NCBI GenBank assembly: GCA_003314535.1
Contig: POSG01000003.1
Span: 186,001-250,000 of the forward strand
Direction: 5' to 3'
Origin: Geobacter sp.
GTDB taxonomy: Bacteria > Desulfobacterota > Desulfuromonadia > Geobacterales > Geobacteraceae
DNA: 64,000 bases
The notes beneath the pieces are model-generated. The model saw only the letters and a program-made list of their open reading frames with translations, made no database searches and was not told where the DNA came from. Shown here piece by piece: positions 52,922 through 63,099 of this stretch. A program made the position numbers and the translations under genes. The first letter of the stretch is position 1, and each line of letters opens with the position of its first letter.

Positions 52922-53947
52922 ATGCGCTACCTTGTCACGGGCGAACTGGCGCAGATATCCACCATGCACCTGTCCATTCGCCGGCATTTCAGCTTCATGG
53001 TGAGACACCTCACCCCGAGGAAACTCGCGAACATCCTGTTGTGCCTGTGGGAAATGAAGACGCGAAAGGCCGAGCTGCGGTCGGCACCTTTCTACCTGCG
53101 GGTGGAAGCCAGCAGCATCTGCAACCTCAGGTGCCCCGGATGCCAGTTAGGCCGGGAAGAAAAGGACCATGAAGGTTCGGAGCAACGGAAGAAGGGCCTG
53201 ATGAGCCTGCAGACCTTCAAGGAATCGGTGCGGGATTTCCTGCCCTACCTTGTCAAGGTGAACCTGTACGACGAAGGCGAGCCGCTGCTCAATCCCGAGA
53301 TTTTCGAAATGATCAGGCATTTGAGCGACAACAATGTCTCAACCTGCGTCAGCAGTAATTTCTCGCTGTCCATGACCGATAAATACCTTGCCGGACTGAT
53401 CGACAGCGGATTGGAACACTTGATTGTTGCTCTGGACGGGGCAACGCCCGAATCTTACAATAAATACAGAGTCGGAGGCAATTTTCAGCTGGTTGTCGAA
53501 AATGTTCAGCGCCTTACAGGTATGATGACAGCAAGGGACAGGCGTCGCCTGAAAGTGGAGTTGCAGTTTATCGATTTCGACGATGATGCCGTGGGGAGAG
53601 AGGCGGTGCTCAGGCTGGCAGAAGATCTTGATGTTTGGAGATTCTCCATTGTCCAGGGGAGCAGCAGAAAGGGTTGGGCTGGCGTAAGGTTCGATGGTTC
53701 CGAAGAAGCTCGCCGTCTGCGAGGCTGTTACCAGTTGTGGGGTACGGCAACGATAAATTCAAATGGAGAAATAGGAGTATGTGACTACGGGGAGGATCAT
53801 GGCATGCCATTTCTGGGTCAGGCCAAGGACTATTTCTTGCATGGAATGAGGAATCATCCGTGGGCATTGGATCGCAGGAAATCCTTCAAGTCCGCACAAT
53901 TGTCTCTAAATGAAGTATGTAAGCATTGCAGCTTGTACGAAAAATAG
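52922..53947 (+). CDS. Radical SAM/SPASM-like protein in the polysaccharide locus
   Basis: A 341-residue protein with the radical SAM motif CNLRCPGC, VNLYDEGEPLLNPEIFEMI, LIVALDGATPESYNKYRVGG and C-terminal cysteines (CYQLWGTATINSNGEIGVCDYG; CKHCSLYEK) like a shortened SPASM cluster. Related proteins occur in surface polysaccharide loci, with substrate unknown. The start at 52922 has GGAG 8 bp upstream; an in-frame upstream start at 52811 gives an unlikely N-terminus. Composition becomes AT-rich toward the 3' end. Confidence 0.82.
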   Translation: MRYLVTGELAQISTMHLSIRRHFSFMVRHLTPRKLANILLCLWEMKTRKAELRSAPFYLRVEASSICNLRCPGCQLGREEKDHEGSEQRKKGLMSLQTFKESVRDFLPYLVKVNLYDEGEPLLNPEIFEMIRHLSDNNVSTCVSSNFSLSMTDKYLAGLIDSGLEHLIVALDGATPESYNKYRVGGNFQLVVENVQRLTGMMTARDRRRLKVELQFIDFDDDAVGREAVLRLAEDLDVWRFSIVQGSSRKGWAGVRFDGSEEARRLRGCYQLWGTATINSNGEIGVCDYGEDHGMPFLGQAKDYFLHGMRNHPWALDRRKSFKSAQLSLNEVCKHCSLYEK

Positions 53948-54130
53948 TCACAAGGCATCACCAAAAGATAATTTTGTCAATATTTACCATAATAGCAATA
54001 ATTATTTAACGTATAGTAGGTTTTATTGAATAATATAATTATTATTATAACAAGTCATTTCAAACATACTGAGGTTGGATGGTCCTTTTTGAATAACTTT
54101 AAATGGAATTTTAAGGATGCTTTTCAACAG

Positions 54131-55855
54131 ATGTCTATATCAAAAATACTAAGAATCCTTCTTACTTTCCTTCTCACATCCGCAGCAATTTGTTATATTT
54201 TATCTTTTTCAATAAATTGCCACGCATTTCCATGGCATTTTTTATTTACGACAAGCAATAAGACCAATGGCATAGAAACTTATCCTTGGGAACCCATAAC
54301 AAATATCAAGATTCTTCCTTATACTTATCCTATACCAGCAACAATTGGGCATACTCTGTCAATAAAAGCTTGTCAAGGAGAGTTTGAGCCGACTTCTTTC
54401 ATCATTCATGCAAATAAAGAATTCAAGAGTATCAATATAATTGCGCAGGATCTTATAGGGCCCGGAGGAAAGAAATTTCCGGCATCTGCAGCAGATATCC
54501 GATTGGTAAAATGTTGGTACAAATCCTCCGACAAATCAATCAGACAATCCAAAACAAGGATACTGACTCCAGAGTTGTTGCTACATGATAACAGCTTGAT
54601 AAAAGTCGACTGCGTTTCAAAGAAGAATTACCTGAAAGTCAAAAAAAATGGGCGGTCTGAATATTTAGACATCTCGTCCACGGGAAATGCCATCCCATCA
54701 GGAGTAACCTTTGATGATTCCGACAAACTGCAACCGTTCAATCTTGCAGCAGGACAGAATATCCAGGTATGGGTTACGGTAAAGGTCCCGTCTGAAATCG
54801 AGGCCGGTAACTATAAAGGGCAAATAAGTCTGACATCGGATGGAAAAACTCTTGGGGAACTCACCATCAATGTGGAGGTTCTGCCGTTTGACCTGTCAAA
54901 GCCAATACTCGAATATGCTCTTTATTACCGGGGAATTCTTTCTTCTAACGACGTACAAGATACCGGATCAGAAATAAAAAATCCCGATCAGTATGAACGC
55001 GAGTTGAAAAACATTAAAAACCATGGAATCGACTATCCTACAATTTTCCAGCGATTAGACGACATTTACCTTTATGACGCATTGGATTTAAGGCAACGAG
55101 CACATTTGCCGCATGATCGCCTTTACACGCTCGGCACGACTACCGGCAACAAGACGGACTCTATCAGTCTTGAAAAACTTTCTCAACGCGTTCAGCAGTG
55201 GAAAAAATTAGCCGCCCGGTACGGTTACGGGAAAGTGCTGATCTATGGAGTCGACGAAGCACGTGCGGAACAACTTACTCGGCAGAAGCCATCGTGGGAT
55301 GTTGTTCATCGGGAAGGCGCCGGAATGTTCGTTGCATTGTACGAGGGTGCCGCAGACGTTGCGGGAAACGACATAGACGTTGCTGTCCTTTCAGGCTACA
55401 AGCCTGGTGAAGTCGACAAATGGCATCACAGGGGAAAGCGGGTCCTGTGTTATGGAAACCCGCAGGTGGGAATCCCAAATCCGCTCATCTATCGTCGCAA
55501 CTATGGTTTCATGCTGTGGGCAGGAGGCTATGACGGTTGCATGCCGTACGCATATCAACACGCATTTGGCGATATCTGGAATGATTTTGACCATCCGGAT
55601 TTCCGAGATCACGTCTTTGCCTATCCAACCACTTCCGGATTGGTCGACACGGTTCAGTGGGAAGGATTCCGCGAAGCAGTCGGCGATATCAGGTATCTCT
55701 CGACTTTGCTTGAAATGAAGCCGCAATCTGCCCCGGAGGTACGTTCATATATCGTCGACCGGATAAAAAATGCGCAAACCAACCCTTCCGATCTGCGCAG
55801 ATGGATTATCGGCAAGATTATGGAAAAACCGTTCCGTGCTGGAGAACTGAAATAA
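54131..55855 (+). CDS. DUF4091-like protein of the polysaccharide locus
   Basis: A protein of about 574 residues with an N-terminal membrane/signal segment (ILRILLTFLLTSAAICYILSF). A beta-type region (PATIGHTLSIKACQGEFEPTSFIIHA, then WVTVKVPSEIEAGNYKGQISL) precedes an alpha/beta part ending in DTVQWEGFREAVGDIRYLSTL. This layout fits DUF4091-containing glycoside hydrolase-like proteins; an extracellular carbohydrate role is likely but not shown. The start is uncertain: ATG 54131, or an upstream TTG at 54026. The 5' half is strikingly AT-rich, the 3' third is not. Confidence 0.65.
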   Translation: MSISKILRILLTFLLTSAAICYILSFSINCHAFPWHFLFTTSNKTNGIETYPWEPITNIKILPYTYPIPATIGHTLSIKACQGEFEPTSFIIHANKEFKSINIIAQDLIGPGGKKFPASAADIRLVKCWYKSSDKSIRQSKTRILTPELLLHDNSLIKVDCVSKKNYLKVKKNGRSEYLDISSTGNAIPSGVTFDDSDKLQPFNLAAGQNIQVWVTVKVPSEIEAGNYKGQISLTSDGKTLGELTINVEVLPFDLSKPILEYALYYRGILSSNDVQDTGSEIKNPDQYERELKNIKNHGIDYPTIFQRLDDIYLYDALDLRQRAHLPHDRLYTLGTTTGNKTDSISLEKLSQRVQQWKKLAARYGYGKVLIYGVDEARAEQLTRQKPSWDVVHREGAGMFVALYEGAADVAGNDIDVAVLSGYKPGEVDKWHHRGKRVLCYGNPQVGIPNPLIYRRNYGFMLWAGGYDGCMPYAYQHAFGDIWNDFDHPDFRDHVFAYPTTSGLVDTVQWEGFREAVGDIRYLSTLLEMKPQSAPEVRSYIVDRIKNAQTNPSDLRRWIIGKIMEKPFRAGELK

Positions 55856-55858
55856 GTC

Positions 55859-57169
55859 ATGAGTTCGCTGACAGGATTCAAAAAGTATTTTGCCAACTTT
55901 TCCTGGCTGGTTTTGGAAAAGGTTTGCCGGCTGGGAGTCTCGTTCGTTGTGGCAGCTTACGTTGCCAGATATCTCGGACCCCGAAAATACGGCCTTCTGA
56001 ATTTCGCCATCAGTTTCACCAGCTTCTTCACCGTCTTCGTCACCCTGGGATTGGATGGAATTATCGCCAGGAACCTGGTACGCGACCCCGCAGGTGAACC
56101 CCTCATCATGGGAACCGGCTTCAGGCTGCGGATTCTGGGTTCCATTACAGGCTTTGCAATCGTGCTTGCTGTGATATACCTGATTGGATATGATTTTCAA
56201 ACAAAAATGCTGATAGCGGTGGTAGCTGTCGGCATGCTGTTCCAGCCGCTCGGCGTCATCGAACCCCTGTTCCAGTCACGGGTCGCCGGGAGGCAGATGA
56301 CGCTCGCCAATCTATGGACCATCGGCGCGACGTCCGCATTCAGGCTTATTCTTGTGGCGTTGAAAGCCACACTGACTGCCTTCGCCTGGGTGGTTGCCAT
56401 CGAAAAGGCGGTGCAGGGAATCGCCTATGTGGCCTATTATCGCCGTTCCGGGCGCAGGGGCGGCGTTTGGAAGTTCAGTCCCGGCCTGGCGAAGGAGCTG
56501 CTCCGGGACAGCTGGCCCCTGATCTTCTCCGGGCTGGTGGTGATGATTTACATGCGGATAGACCAGGTCATGATCAAGGAGATGATGAGCAATGAAGCTG
56601 TCGGTTATTATTCGGCAGCTGTCTACCTGGCAGAAGGCTGGTATTTCCTGGGCATCGCCGCCAGCAGCTCGCTGTTCCCTGCAATCGTCAAGTCGAAGAG
56701 CATAAGCGAAGCACTTTATCATGACCGTTTGCAGAGGTTCTATCGGCTTATGGCCTGGATGGCCATCAGCGTGGCACTGCCGGTACATTTCATGGCAGAC
56801 TTTTTGATTGCCCTGATCTATGGGCCTGCTTTCCATCCAGCTGCAGAAGTGCTTAAAGTAAACATCTGGACCGGCGTCTTCGTCTTCCTGGGAGTCGCGA
56901 GCAGTTCCTGGCTCGTAACGGAAAACCTGCAGCGCATATCACTGATCCGGACGGTCATTGGTGCGGTTCTCAACATTGTCCTGAACCTGGTACTGATCCC
57001 CCGGAACGGTATTGTCGGCTCTGCCTGGGCAACCCTGATATCCCAGGCGTTTGCATCATATATCTGCTATGCGTTCACCAGGGTCACGTTCAGGACCTTC
57101 ATCATGCAAACCAAGGCATTTTATCCGCCGATCCGCGAACTTCTGGATTTTCGCGCGGCTTCGGCCTGA
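55859..57169 (+). CDS. Wzx-type polysaccharide flippase
   Basis: A 436-residue MATE/MOP-family membrane protein with about 12-14 hydrophobic segments, opening with FANFSWLVLEKVCRLGVSFVVAAYVARYLGPRKYGLLNFA, the typical start of O-antigen/EPS flippases. It moves undecaprenyl-linked repeat units across the inner membrane. It begins 3 bp after the DUF4091-like gene. Confidence 0.88.
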   Translation: MSSLTGFKKYFANFSWLVLEKVCRLGVSFVVAAYVARYLGPRKYGLLNFAISFTSFFTVFVTLGLDGIIARNLVRDPAGEPLIMGTGFRLRILGSITGFAIVLAVIYLIGYDFQTKMLIAVVAVGMLFQPLGVIEPLFQSRVAGRQMTLANLWTIGATSAFRLILVALKATLTAFAWVVAIEKAVQGIAYVAYYRRSGRRGGVWKFSPGLAKELLRDSWPLIFSGLVVMIYMRIDQVMIKEMMSNEAVGYYSAAVYLAEGWYFLGIAASSSLFPAIVKSKSISEALYHDRLQRFYRLMAWMAISVALPVHFMADFLIALIYGPAFHPAAEVLKVNIWTGVFVFLGVASSSWLVTENLQRISLIRTVIGAVLNIVLNLVLIPRNGIVGSAWATLISQAFASYICYAFTRVTFRTFIMQTKAFYPPIRELLDFRAASA

Positions 57170-57177
57170 AGGATCCC

Positions 57178-58326
57178 ATGAAAATAGTATCCTTTCGCCC
57201 CGGCGTAATAGGCAACAATACCGCATTCGAATGCATGGCGCTCATCTACAAGTACCTGCAGAAGCGGCACGGATATTCATTTACCATCATCAAGTCGAAT
57301 GATGATTGCTACGAAGAACCGGCATTCGAGATAATTCAAATCCCGACGAAGCTCTGGAGGCCGATTCCCCGCCTGCCTTATTTCCCCCCGTCGTTGATAC
57401 GCACGCGCCGGATAAGGCAATTGACCGAGCAAGCTGACGGGGTTCTGACCGTAGACCCGACTGTTTACCCGCAGGGCCTGTTGGCGATCAAGGCAGCCCA
57501 TTCCTTGGGCAAGCCTGTCTGGTTCGACTCATCCGTCACCCTGATGGGCACTGGACGCAACTTCGCCTGGAAGATTGCACGCCACGCGGTCACGCCAGAA
57601 CTCGCCAAGGCGAGTGGAATAATTGTCACCGTTCCCAAGTGCATTGAGCGGTTTCAGGACCTCGCCTTGTTCGATGGCACGATAGCCCAAAAGTTCCATG
57701 TCATGGGGCACCCGGTGGACTGCGCGATTTTTAAACCGTCAGGCAGGACATCCGCGCCAGACGACACGCTACGGGTCCTGGTGGTATCCAGGCTCGTGCC
57801 CGAAAAAGGGCTCTACTACATCCTCGAAGCATTGCATCCGATACTTGCCGCAAGGGATGACGTGGAGCTCCAGATACTCGGCAACGGACCCATGAAGAGC
57901 CTTCTGGAGCGTGAAATAGTCGAACGTGGTATCAAGGGGAAAGTCCGGTTCCTTGACCCGGTCCCCCATCGTGAACTTCCGGCCATTTACGGAGCGGCCG
58001 ACATCTTCGTCAACCATGCAATCGGCACCTCCGGATGGGAAGAGTTTTTCGGCGCAGTGAACCTCGAAGCCATGGCATGCGGATTGCCGTGCGTTTTGAG
58101 CGCGAGCGGGGGCATCACCTATGCAGTGCGGGAGGAAGGCGTGGCAGAACTGGTGGCGGAACGGGATGTGGCCGGACTGCGCAAGGCGGTCGATGCATTG
58201 CTCCGTGACCCGGTGAGGCGAAAAGAAATGGGAAACAAGGCAAGGCGTTACGTTCTCGGGCATTACGATATCGGCGTAATCGGGGAAAAGTACCGGGGAA
58301 TGCTCGAAATTAATAATAGTTTATGA
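57178..58326 (+). CDS. Glycosyltransferase, GT4 family
   Basis: A 382-residue GT-B enzyme. The C-terminal GT4 domain begins LRVLVVSRLVPEKGLYYILEAL and has the nucleotide-sugar motif EEFFGAVNLEAMACGLPCVLSASGG. The ATG follows the flippase by 8 bp and the stop overlaps the next gene (ATGA). Donor and acceptor sugars are unknown. Confidence 0.88.
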   Translation: MKIVSFRPGVIGNNTAFECMALIYKYLQKRHGYSFTIIKSNDDCYEEPAFEIIQIPTKLWRPIPRLPYFPPSLIRTRRIRQLTEQADGVLTVDPTVYPQGLLAIKAAHSLGKPVWFDSSVTLMGTGRNFAWKIARHAVTPELAKASGIIVTVPKCIERFQDLALFDGTIAQKFHVMGHPVDCAIFKPSGRTSAPDDTLRVLVVSRLVPEKGLYYILEALHPILAARDDVELQILGNGPMKSLLEREIVERGIKGKVRFLDPVPHRELPAIYGAADIFVNHAIGTSGWEEFFGAVNLEAMACGLPCVLSASGGITYAVREEGVAELVAERDVAGLRKAVDALLRDPVRRKEMGNKARRYVLGHYDIGVIGEKYRGMLEINNSL

Positions 58327-59546
58327 ATATACTCCATATAAATACAGCTGATATACTTGGCGGTGCCGGCATTGCTGCCTATCGGCTCCATCAGGCACTT
58401 AACAAAAGACCGGATATACACTCACAGTTACTTGTAGGAATAAAACGAGGAACTGATGAAAATACATCGAGTATTGTAGAAAATAGATTTCAGTATTATA
58501 TCAACAGACTATTTCATAGAGCTGCGCTTAAAATTGGATGGGATGGTTTTAAAGTCTTTAGTCCCAAGAAAAAGTTGAGAGAATCCGTAAAGCGCGCGGA
58601 TGTGATCCATCTGCATAATGTACATGGTGGTTTTTTTTCACTTCCCAGTATACTTCAGATGGCCGAAAAAAAACCGGTAGTTTGGACTTTGCATGATATG
58701 TGGGCTTTGACAGGAGGGTGTTGTTTTTCATATGATTGTACACGTTATTTACAAAATTGTATAACACAGAAAGACAACAGCTATCCTTGCAAAATGCCAC
58801 ATCGTATTTATAAAAAAAAGAAGGCTATTTATCAAAAATCAAAAATAGAATTAATTCTACCTTCTTTATACATGAATAATATCGCTAAAGAGTCACCATT
58901 GATAAAAGATTTCAATGCTATACATATCAGGTTTGGAATCGACTTGTCTAACTATAGACCATTGGACAAAATTAATTCTAAAAGATGTTTTGGCATAGAC
59001 GAGAATTCTACTGTAGTCGCTTTTAGAGCTAGTAATGATAAGCAAAAAGGACTCAGCTTTGCTATTGAAGCAATGCAAAGATTACAATCGAAATCAAAAG
59101 TATCCTTATTGACATTTGATCAAAAAGGTCTAGTAGCAAATTTGTATAACAAATACAGCGTAGTCGAATTAGGCTGGGTCAAAGACCCTTCCATCATGGC
59201 AAAAGCTTTCAGTGCCATGGACATTTTCTTGATGCCTTCCACAGCTGAATCCTTCGGCCTGATGGCTATGGAGGCTATGGCATGCGGGACGGTCGTACTT
59301 GCATTTGACAATACAGTATTATCAGAAACTTTGTTTGCTCCCGCAGGCGGCATTACAGTACCCCAAGGAGACACCGAATGTTTAAAGTTTAAGCTAGAAG
59401 AATTGATCGATAACCATCGATATAGGTTTGACATTTCCGGCAATGCTGTAGCTCTTGCCAAAAGGCATTATGATATAGAGTCGCATGTGAGCAAAGTGGT
59501 GTCGGTTTATAATAAATTACTTATACATGATCATCTGAACAAGTAA
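58323..59546 (+). CDS. Glycosyltransferase, GT4 family (AT-rich, probably imported)
   Basis: A 407-residue GT-B enzyme: MNILHINTADILGGAGIAAYRLHQAL at the start, WTLHDMWALTGGCCFSYDC in the acceptor domain, and FLMPSTAESFGLMAMEAMACGTVVLAF in the donor domain. This resembles WcaC/TuaC-type colanic acid transferases. Its composition is far more AT-rich than both neighbours, suggesting horizontal origin. It overlaps the preceding gene by 4 bp. Confidence 0.87.
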   Translation: MNILHINTADILGGAGIAAYRLHQALNKRPDIHSQLLVGIKRGTDENTSSIVENRFQYYINRLFHRAALKIGWDGFKVFSPKKKLRESVKRADVIHLHNVHGGFFSLPSILQMAEKKPVVWTLHDMWALTGGCCFSYDCTRYLQNCITQKDNSYPCKMPHRIYKKKKAIYQKSKIELILPSLYMNNIAKESPLIKDFNAIHIRFGIDLSNYRPLDKINSKRCFGIDENSTVVAFRASNDKQKGLSFAIEAMQRLQSKSKVSLLTFDQKGLVANLYNKYSVVELGWVKDPSIMAKAFSAMDIFLMPSTAESFGLMAMEAMACGTVVLAFDNTVLSETLFAPAGGITVPQGDTECLKFKLEELIDNHRYRFDISGNAVALAKRHYDIESHVSKVVSVYNKLLIHDHLNK

Positions 59547-59570
59547 TAACTGTATCAATCGGAGAATATG

Positions 59571-61079
59571 ATGTCAGTATCTTACGACATTGAAATAAAC
59601 ACCGACAAACCTTTGAAGGCTATTGCGGAGAATCAAGTTAAAAGCGCTTCATCACAGATTCGACTCAAAGGCTTGAAATACCTCCTATGTATCTATGCCA
59701 TTCTGACCATGGGAATCCAGTACCTCATCCTGGCCGGAGAGCGGGCGGCGCAAACCGTAAACTTCGCCATTTTCACAGCCTGCTTCACCCTGATGCTGCG
59801 CTTCCCCGAAACACTGGTCGCAGCGATCAGTGCAGTGCCCTTCCTGGGCATCTTTTCCTACAGGGGCAAAACCGCCCTGGTCGCGCTGATTGCATTGATG
59901 GGCTGCGCCTTTGCCTGGAGGCTCTGGAAGAGAATTAATTCATTGTTCAATCCGCAGCTGGCCCTTATCATCATCTTCTTCAGCTACGTCACCGCGAACT
60001 GGTTCTTCTCCGATCGCTCCGTGACCGATACCGGCATGGGCAACCTGAAGCTCTTCTTCATCAGGGGAATTGTGCCCGCGCTCCTTATCGCTACGCTCAC
60101 CCCGGCACGGGAAAGCTTCCGCCGGTTCCTCTCCGCATTGGGGGTGTTCTCCCTGTTTACCGCCATGCTCATCTTCGCCGCGGATTTCAAGCTGGGCAAG
60201 ATCTCCAACATGTTGTGGGGCGGAGGGGGGAGGATCGGGCTCTTCGGCCTCGACCCCATAAGCATCTCGCTTCCCCTGGGCCTGTCGGGTGTCGTTTTCG
60301 CCCACTACGTGATGAAGGCCCAATCCGTGAAGGTGAAGATCGCGGCATTCCTGGCCTTCTGCCTGGCCTTCTACGCAGTCTTTCCTACGGGCACCCGCCA
60401 GACTCTGCTCTGCATGGCCATCGCCATCCTCACCTACGCCATGCTTGTCTATCGCTCCTATTTCGGCAAGGTGTTCTGGGTCGTTGCGATGCTGGTCATT
60501 CTCCTCACGGGGTTCCTGTCCATCACCGGCAGCTATCACACTCAGCGGTTCGATGTCGGCACCAAGGGCTATTTCCAAGACGAATCGTTCCTGGGGCGGA
60601 TCAAGACCATGAAACGGGGGCTGGACACCTTCTCGGCATCCCCGCTCCTGGGGGTGGGAGCAGGCGGGCATGGAAAGTACATTTACACGACCAATCCCTA
60701 CACCCACGAGCGGGTAAAGGACAAGGAGCACATCCACAACCTTTTCGTCGAGCTGCTGGCGGAACAGGGACTGGTGGGCTTCCTGTTGTTCATCGCCCCC
60801 CTGGCCATCGCCTTGGTGCGCATAACAAGAACCCTGCACTCGACCGATGTCGACGAAGTCCGTTCCCTAGCCGCAGTGGCAATGGCTCTCATGGTTTTTT
60901 CCCTGATCCAGTCAAACATCAGCGGCAGCCTCGCGGTATCGGGAGCCGTCATCGTCATGTTGGCCGCATGGATGGACCTCCTGGCACGGGAATCAACCCT
61001 TTCGCCGGTTCCAGCCTCAGACGGGCCTGTCGGCGGCGGTTCACCGCTCACCCAGGCAAGGAGGGAATGCAATGGCTAA
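59571..61079 (+). CDS. O-antigen ligase/polymerase family membrane protein
   Basis: A 502-residue protein with about ten or more membrane helices and one large late periplasmic loop, containing SFLGRIKTMKRGLDTFSASPLLGVGAGG and then HIHNLFVELLAEQGLVGFLLF; the G..G and H-N-x-F/L motifs are those of the Wzy_C/WaaL superfamily. It could polymerise or ligate the repeat unit. Two adjacent ATGs exist; 59571 has GGAG 6 bp upstream. Confidence 0.85.
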   Translation: MSVSYDIEINTDKPLKAIAENQVKSASSQIRLKGLKYLLCIYAILTMGIQYLILAGERAAQTVNFAIFTACFTLMLRFPETLVAAISAVPFLGIFSYRGKTALVALIALMGCAFAWRLWKRINSLFNPQLALIIIFFSYVTANWFFSDRSVTDTGMGNLKLFFIRGIVPALLIATLTPARESFRRFLSALGVFSLFTAMLIFAADFKLGKISNMLWGGGGRIGLFGLDPISISLPLGLSGVVFAHYVMKAQSVKVKIAAFLAFCLAFYAVFPTGTRQTLLCMAIAILTYAMLVYRSYFGKVFWVVAMLVILLTGFLSITGSYHTQRFDVGTKGYFQDESFLGRIKTMKRGLDTFSASPLLGVGAGGHGKYIYTTNPYTHERVKDKEHIHNLFVELLAEQGLVGFLLFIAPLAIALVRITRTLHSTDVDEVRSLAAVAMALMVFSLIQSNISGSLAVSGAVIVMLAAWMDLLARESTLSPVPASDGPVGGGSPLTQARRECNG

Positions 61080-61824
61080 CTCACCCCGCATATCCATCAT
61101 CACGCCCACCTACAACGCTGCCCGCTACCTGGAGCAAACCATGGCAAGCGTCGCTGCCCAGGAATACCCGGCCCTGGAATACATCGTAGTGGACGGGGGC
61201 TCCACCGACGCAACCCTGGACATGGTTCGCGACCGTCCGGAGCTGGTGACTCGGTGGATATCGGAACCGGACAAAGGAATCAGCGACGCCTTCAACAAGG
61301 GCATCAGCATGGCCACGGGCGAAATCGTAGGCATAATCAACTCTGACGATTATTATCATCCCGGAGCGCTGGCTGTCGTCGCACGAGCTGCTTGTGAGCA
61401 CCCGGAAGCTGATGTATTTTACGGTGACGCCTTATACGAACGGTTCGACGGTTCCGGTGTGTTCCGATTCCGCCCCGACCCTAACGTCGGACACAACATC
61501 GAGCGGCGCATGCCCATCTGTCACCCGGCTACTTTTGTCAGGCTCACAGCCTATCAACGGTACGGAGTTTTCGATCTCCGTTATCGCCTCGCCATGGATT
61601 ACGAGCTCCTGTTTCGCATGTTTCGGGCAGGCGCTCGCTTCCAGTACGTGAACCAGGTTCTGTCCCACTTCCGTTACGGCCAGCCGGGAAGGGCTGACGG
61701 GCTTCGTGAAGTCAAAGACATTGCCATCGCAAATGGTGTCCCCGCATTTGTCGCCTGGATTCGCTATGGAGAGGCTCTGATCAAGGAGCGGATCAGGCTA
61801 CTGCTCGCCAGGTCTGCGGCATGA
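61072..61824 (+). CDS. Glycosyltransferase, GT2 family
   Basis: A 250-residue GT-A enzyme: ISIITPTYNAARYLEQTMASVAAQEY, DGGSTDAT, the metal-binding DXD-like NSDDYYHPGAL and a later MDYELLFRMF block. AAGGAGGG precedes the ATG at 61072, which overlaps the polymerase gene by 8 bp. Confidence 0.9.
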   Translation: MANSPRISIITPTYNAARYLEQTMASVAAQEYPALEYIVVDGGSTDATLDMVRDRPELVTRWISEPDKGISDAFNKGISMATGEIVGIINSDDYYHPGALAVVARAACEHPEADVFYGDALYERFDGSGVFRFRPDPNVGHNIERRMPICHPATFVRLTAYQRYGVFDLRYRLAMDYELLFRMFRAGARFQYVNQVLSHFRYGQPGRADGLREVKDIAIANGVPAFVAWIRYGEALIKERIRLLLARSAA

Positions 61825-61926
61825 AAGCAGAATACCTTGCGACAAATCGAATAGGATATTTCAGAAAAAACGGAACGTAATAACCGGTTCTGGATATATA
61901 GGTTTCAATCGGTAGGAAGCGATTCG

Positions 61927-63063
61927 ATGCGAATTGTCCAGGTAACAAATATCATGAGCCACCACCAGCTCCCTTTAGCCCGCGGTATCGCAGAATTGGT
62001 GGGTAAGGGCAATTTCCGTTTCGTCACTACCCAAGCGACGGACGAAGAGCGCAGGGCAATGGGTTGGAATCCGGAAGAGAATGATCCCTGGATTCTACGC
62101 GCTGGAGAAGACGAGGCTGACAGGGCTCACTTCGAACACTGGTGGAACAATGCGGATATAGTGCTGTGCGGCGACAGGTTGCTGGAAAAGATCAATAATC
62201 GTCTGGCGCACGGCAAACCGGTCTTTTACATGTCGGAACGATGGTGGAAGCCGCCGATCGGAAGTGCAAGGCTGTTCCATCCGGGCTTCGCACGCATGGC
62301 ATACAGATTCCGCCAACTGGCAGCATCGCCATATTTTCACTTTCTGCCGATCGGAGACTATTCCGCAGAAGATATGAAACGTATTGCATCGTTCAAAAGC
62401 AGAAGGTGGCGCTGGGGTTATTTTACCGCGCTCCCCGATCCTTTGCCGCAGCGCGGAAATGACCTTCAAGGTTTTCGGGTAATGTGGGCAGGGCGCATGC
62501 TGGGCTGGAAGAGGGTCGATACCCTGATAAAGGGGTTTTCACGCCTCCTGGATGAAAGGCCCGATGCAACCCTCACGCTAGTGGGAGACGGGCCGGAGCG
62601 AGAAAAACTGGCAAACCTTGCAAGAAGACAGTTAGCGCCCGGAAGTTATCTTTTTCTGCCCCCGCAACCGGTATCCGTGATTTTGGAGATGATGCGCCAA
62701 CATCATGTTTATGTTCTCCCCAGCAATGCTTACGAGGGCTGGGGTGCGGTGGTCAACGAGGCAATGTCGGAAGGATGCGCTGTTATAGCCAGCGACACGG
62801 CCGGTGCAGCCAAGTCAATGATCAAGCACATGGCAAACGGATTGCTGTTTCATGCCGGTGAATGGAACAAATTAAGCGAATTGCTGATTTTAGTGAACCG
62901 AGACGAGACATTGCGTCTCAAGCTTGCAAGAGAGGGTCAGCAGACCATCGCGGAATGCTGGTCTCCCGACTTGGCGGCACATCGCTTTGTTTCATTTTGC
63001 GAGGCAATGCTTGGAGGTAATCCCTTGCCGGTTTTCGAATCTGGCCCGATGTCACCCCTTTAA
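61927..63063 (+). CDS. Glycosyltransferase, GT4-like
   Basis: A 378-residue protein. The C-terminal half is a GT4 domain: FRVMWAGRMLGWKRVDTLIKGFSRLL, LVGDGPEREKL, VYVLPSNAYEGWGAVVNEAMSEGCAVIAS. The N-terminal half (IVQVTNIMSHHQLPLARGIAEL) is diverged. It is 102 bp after the GT2 gene. The sugar is unknown. Confidence 0.87.
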   Translation: MRIVQVTNIMSHHQLPLARGIAELVGKGNFRFVTTQATDEERRAMGWNPEENDPWILRAGEDEADRAHFEHWWNNADIVLCGDRLLEKINNRLAHGKPVFYMSERWWKPPIGSARLFHPGFARMAYRFRQLAASPYFHFLPIGDYSAEDMKRIASFKSRRWRWGYFTALPDPLPQRGNDLQGFRVMWAGRMLGWKRVDTLIKGFSRLLDERPDATLTLVGDGPEREKLANLARRQLAPGSYLFLPPQPVSVILEMMRQHHVYVLPSNAYEGWGAVVNEAMSEGCAVIASDTAGAAKSMIKHMANGLLFHAGEWNKLSELLILVNRDETLRLKLAREGQQTIAECWSPDLAAHRFVSFCEAMLGGNPLPVFESGPMSPL

Positions 63064-63099
63064 TCAGGAAATTGTGCTGTAACTGAGACACTCGATCAT

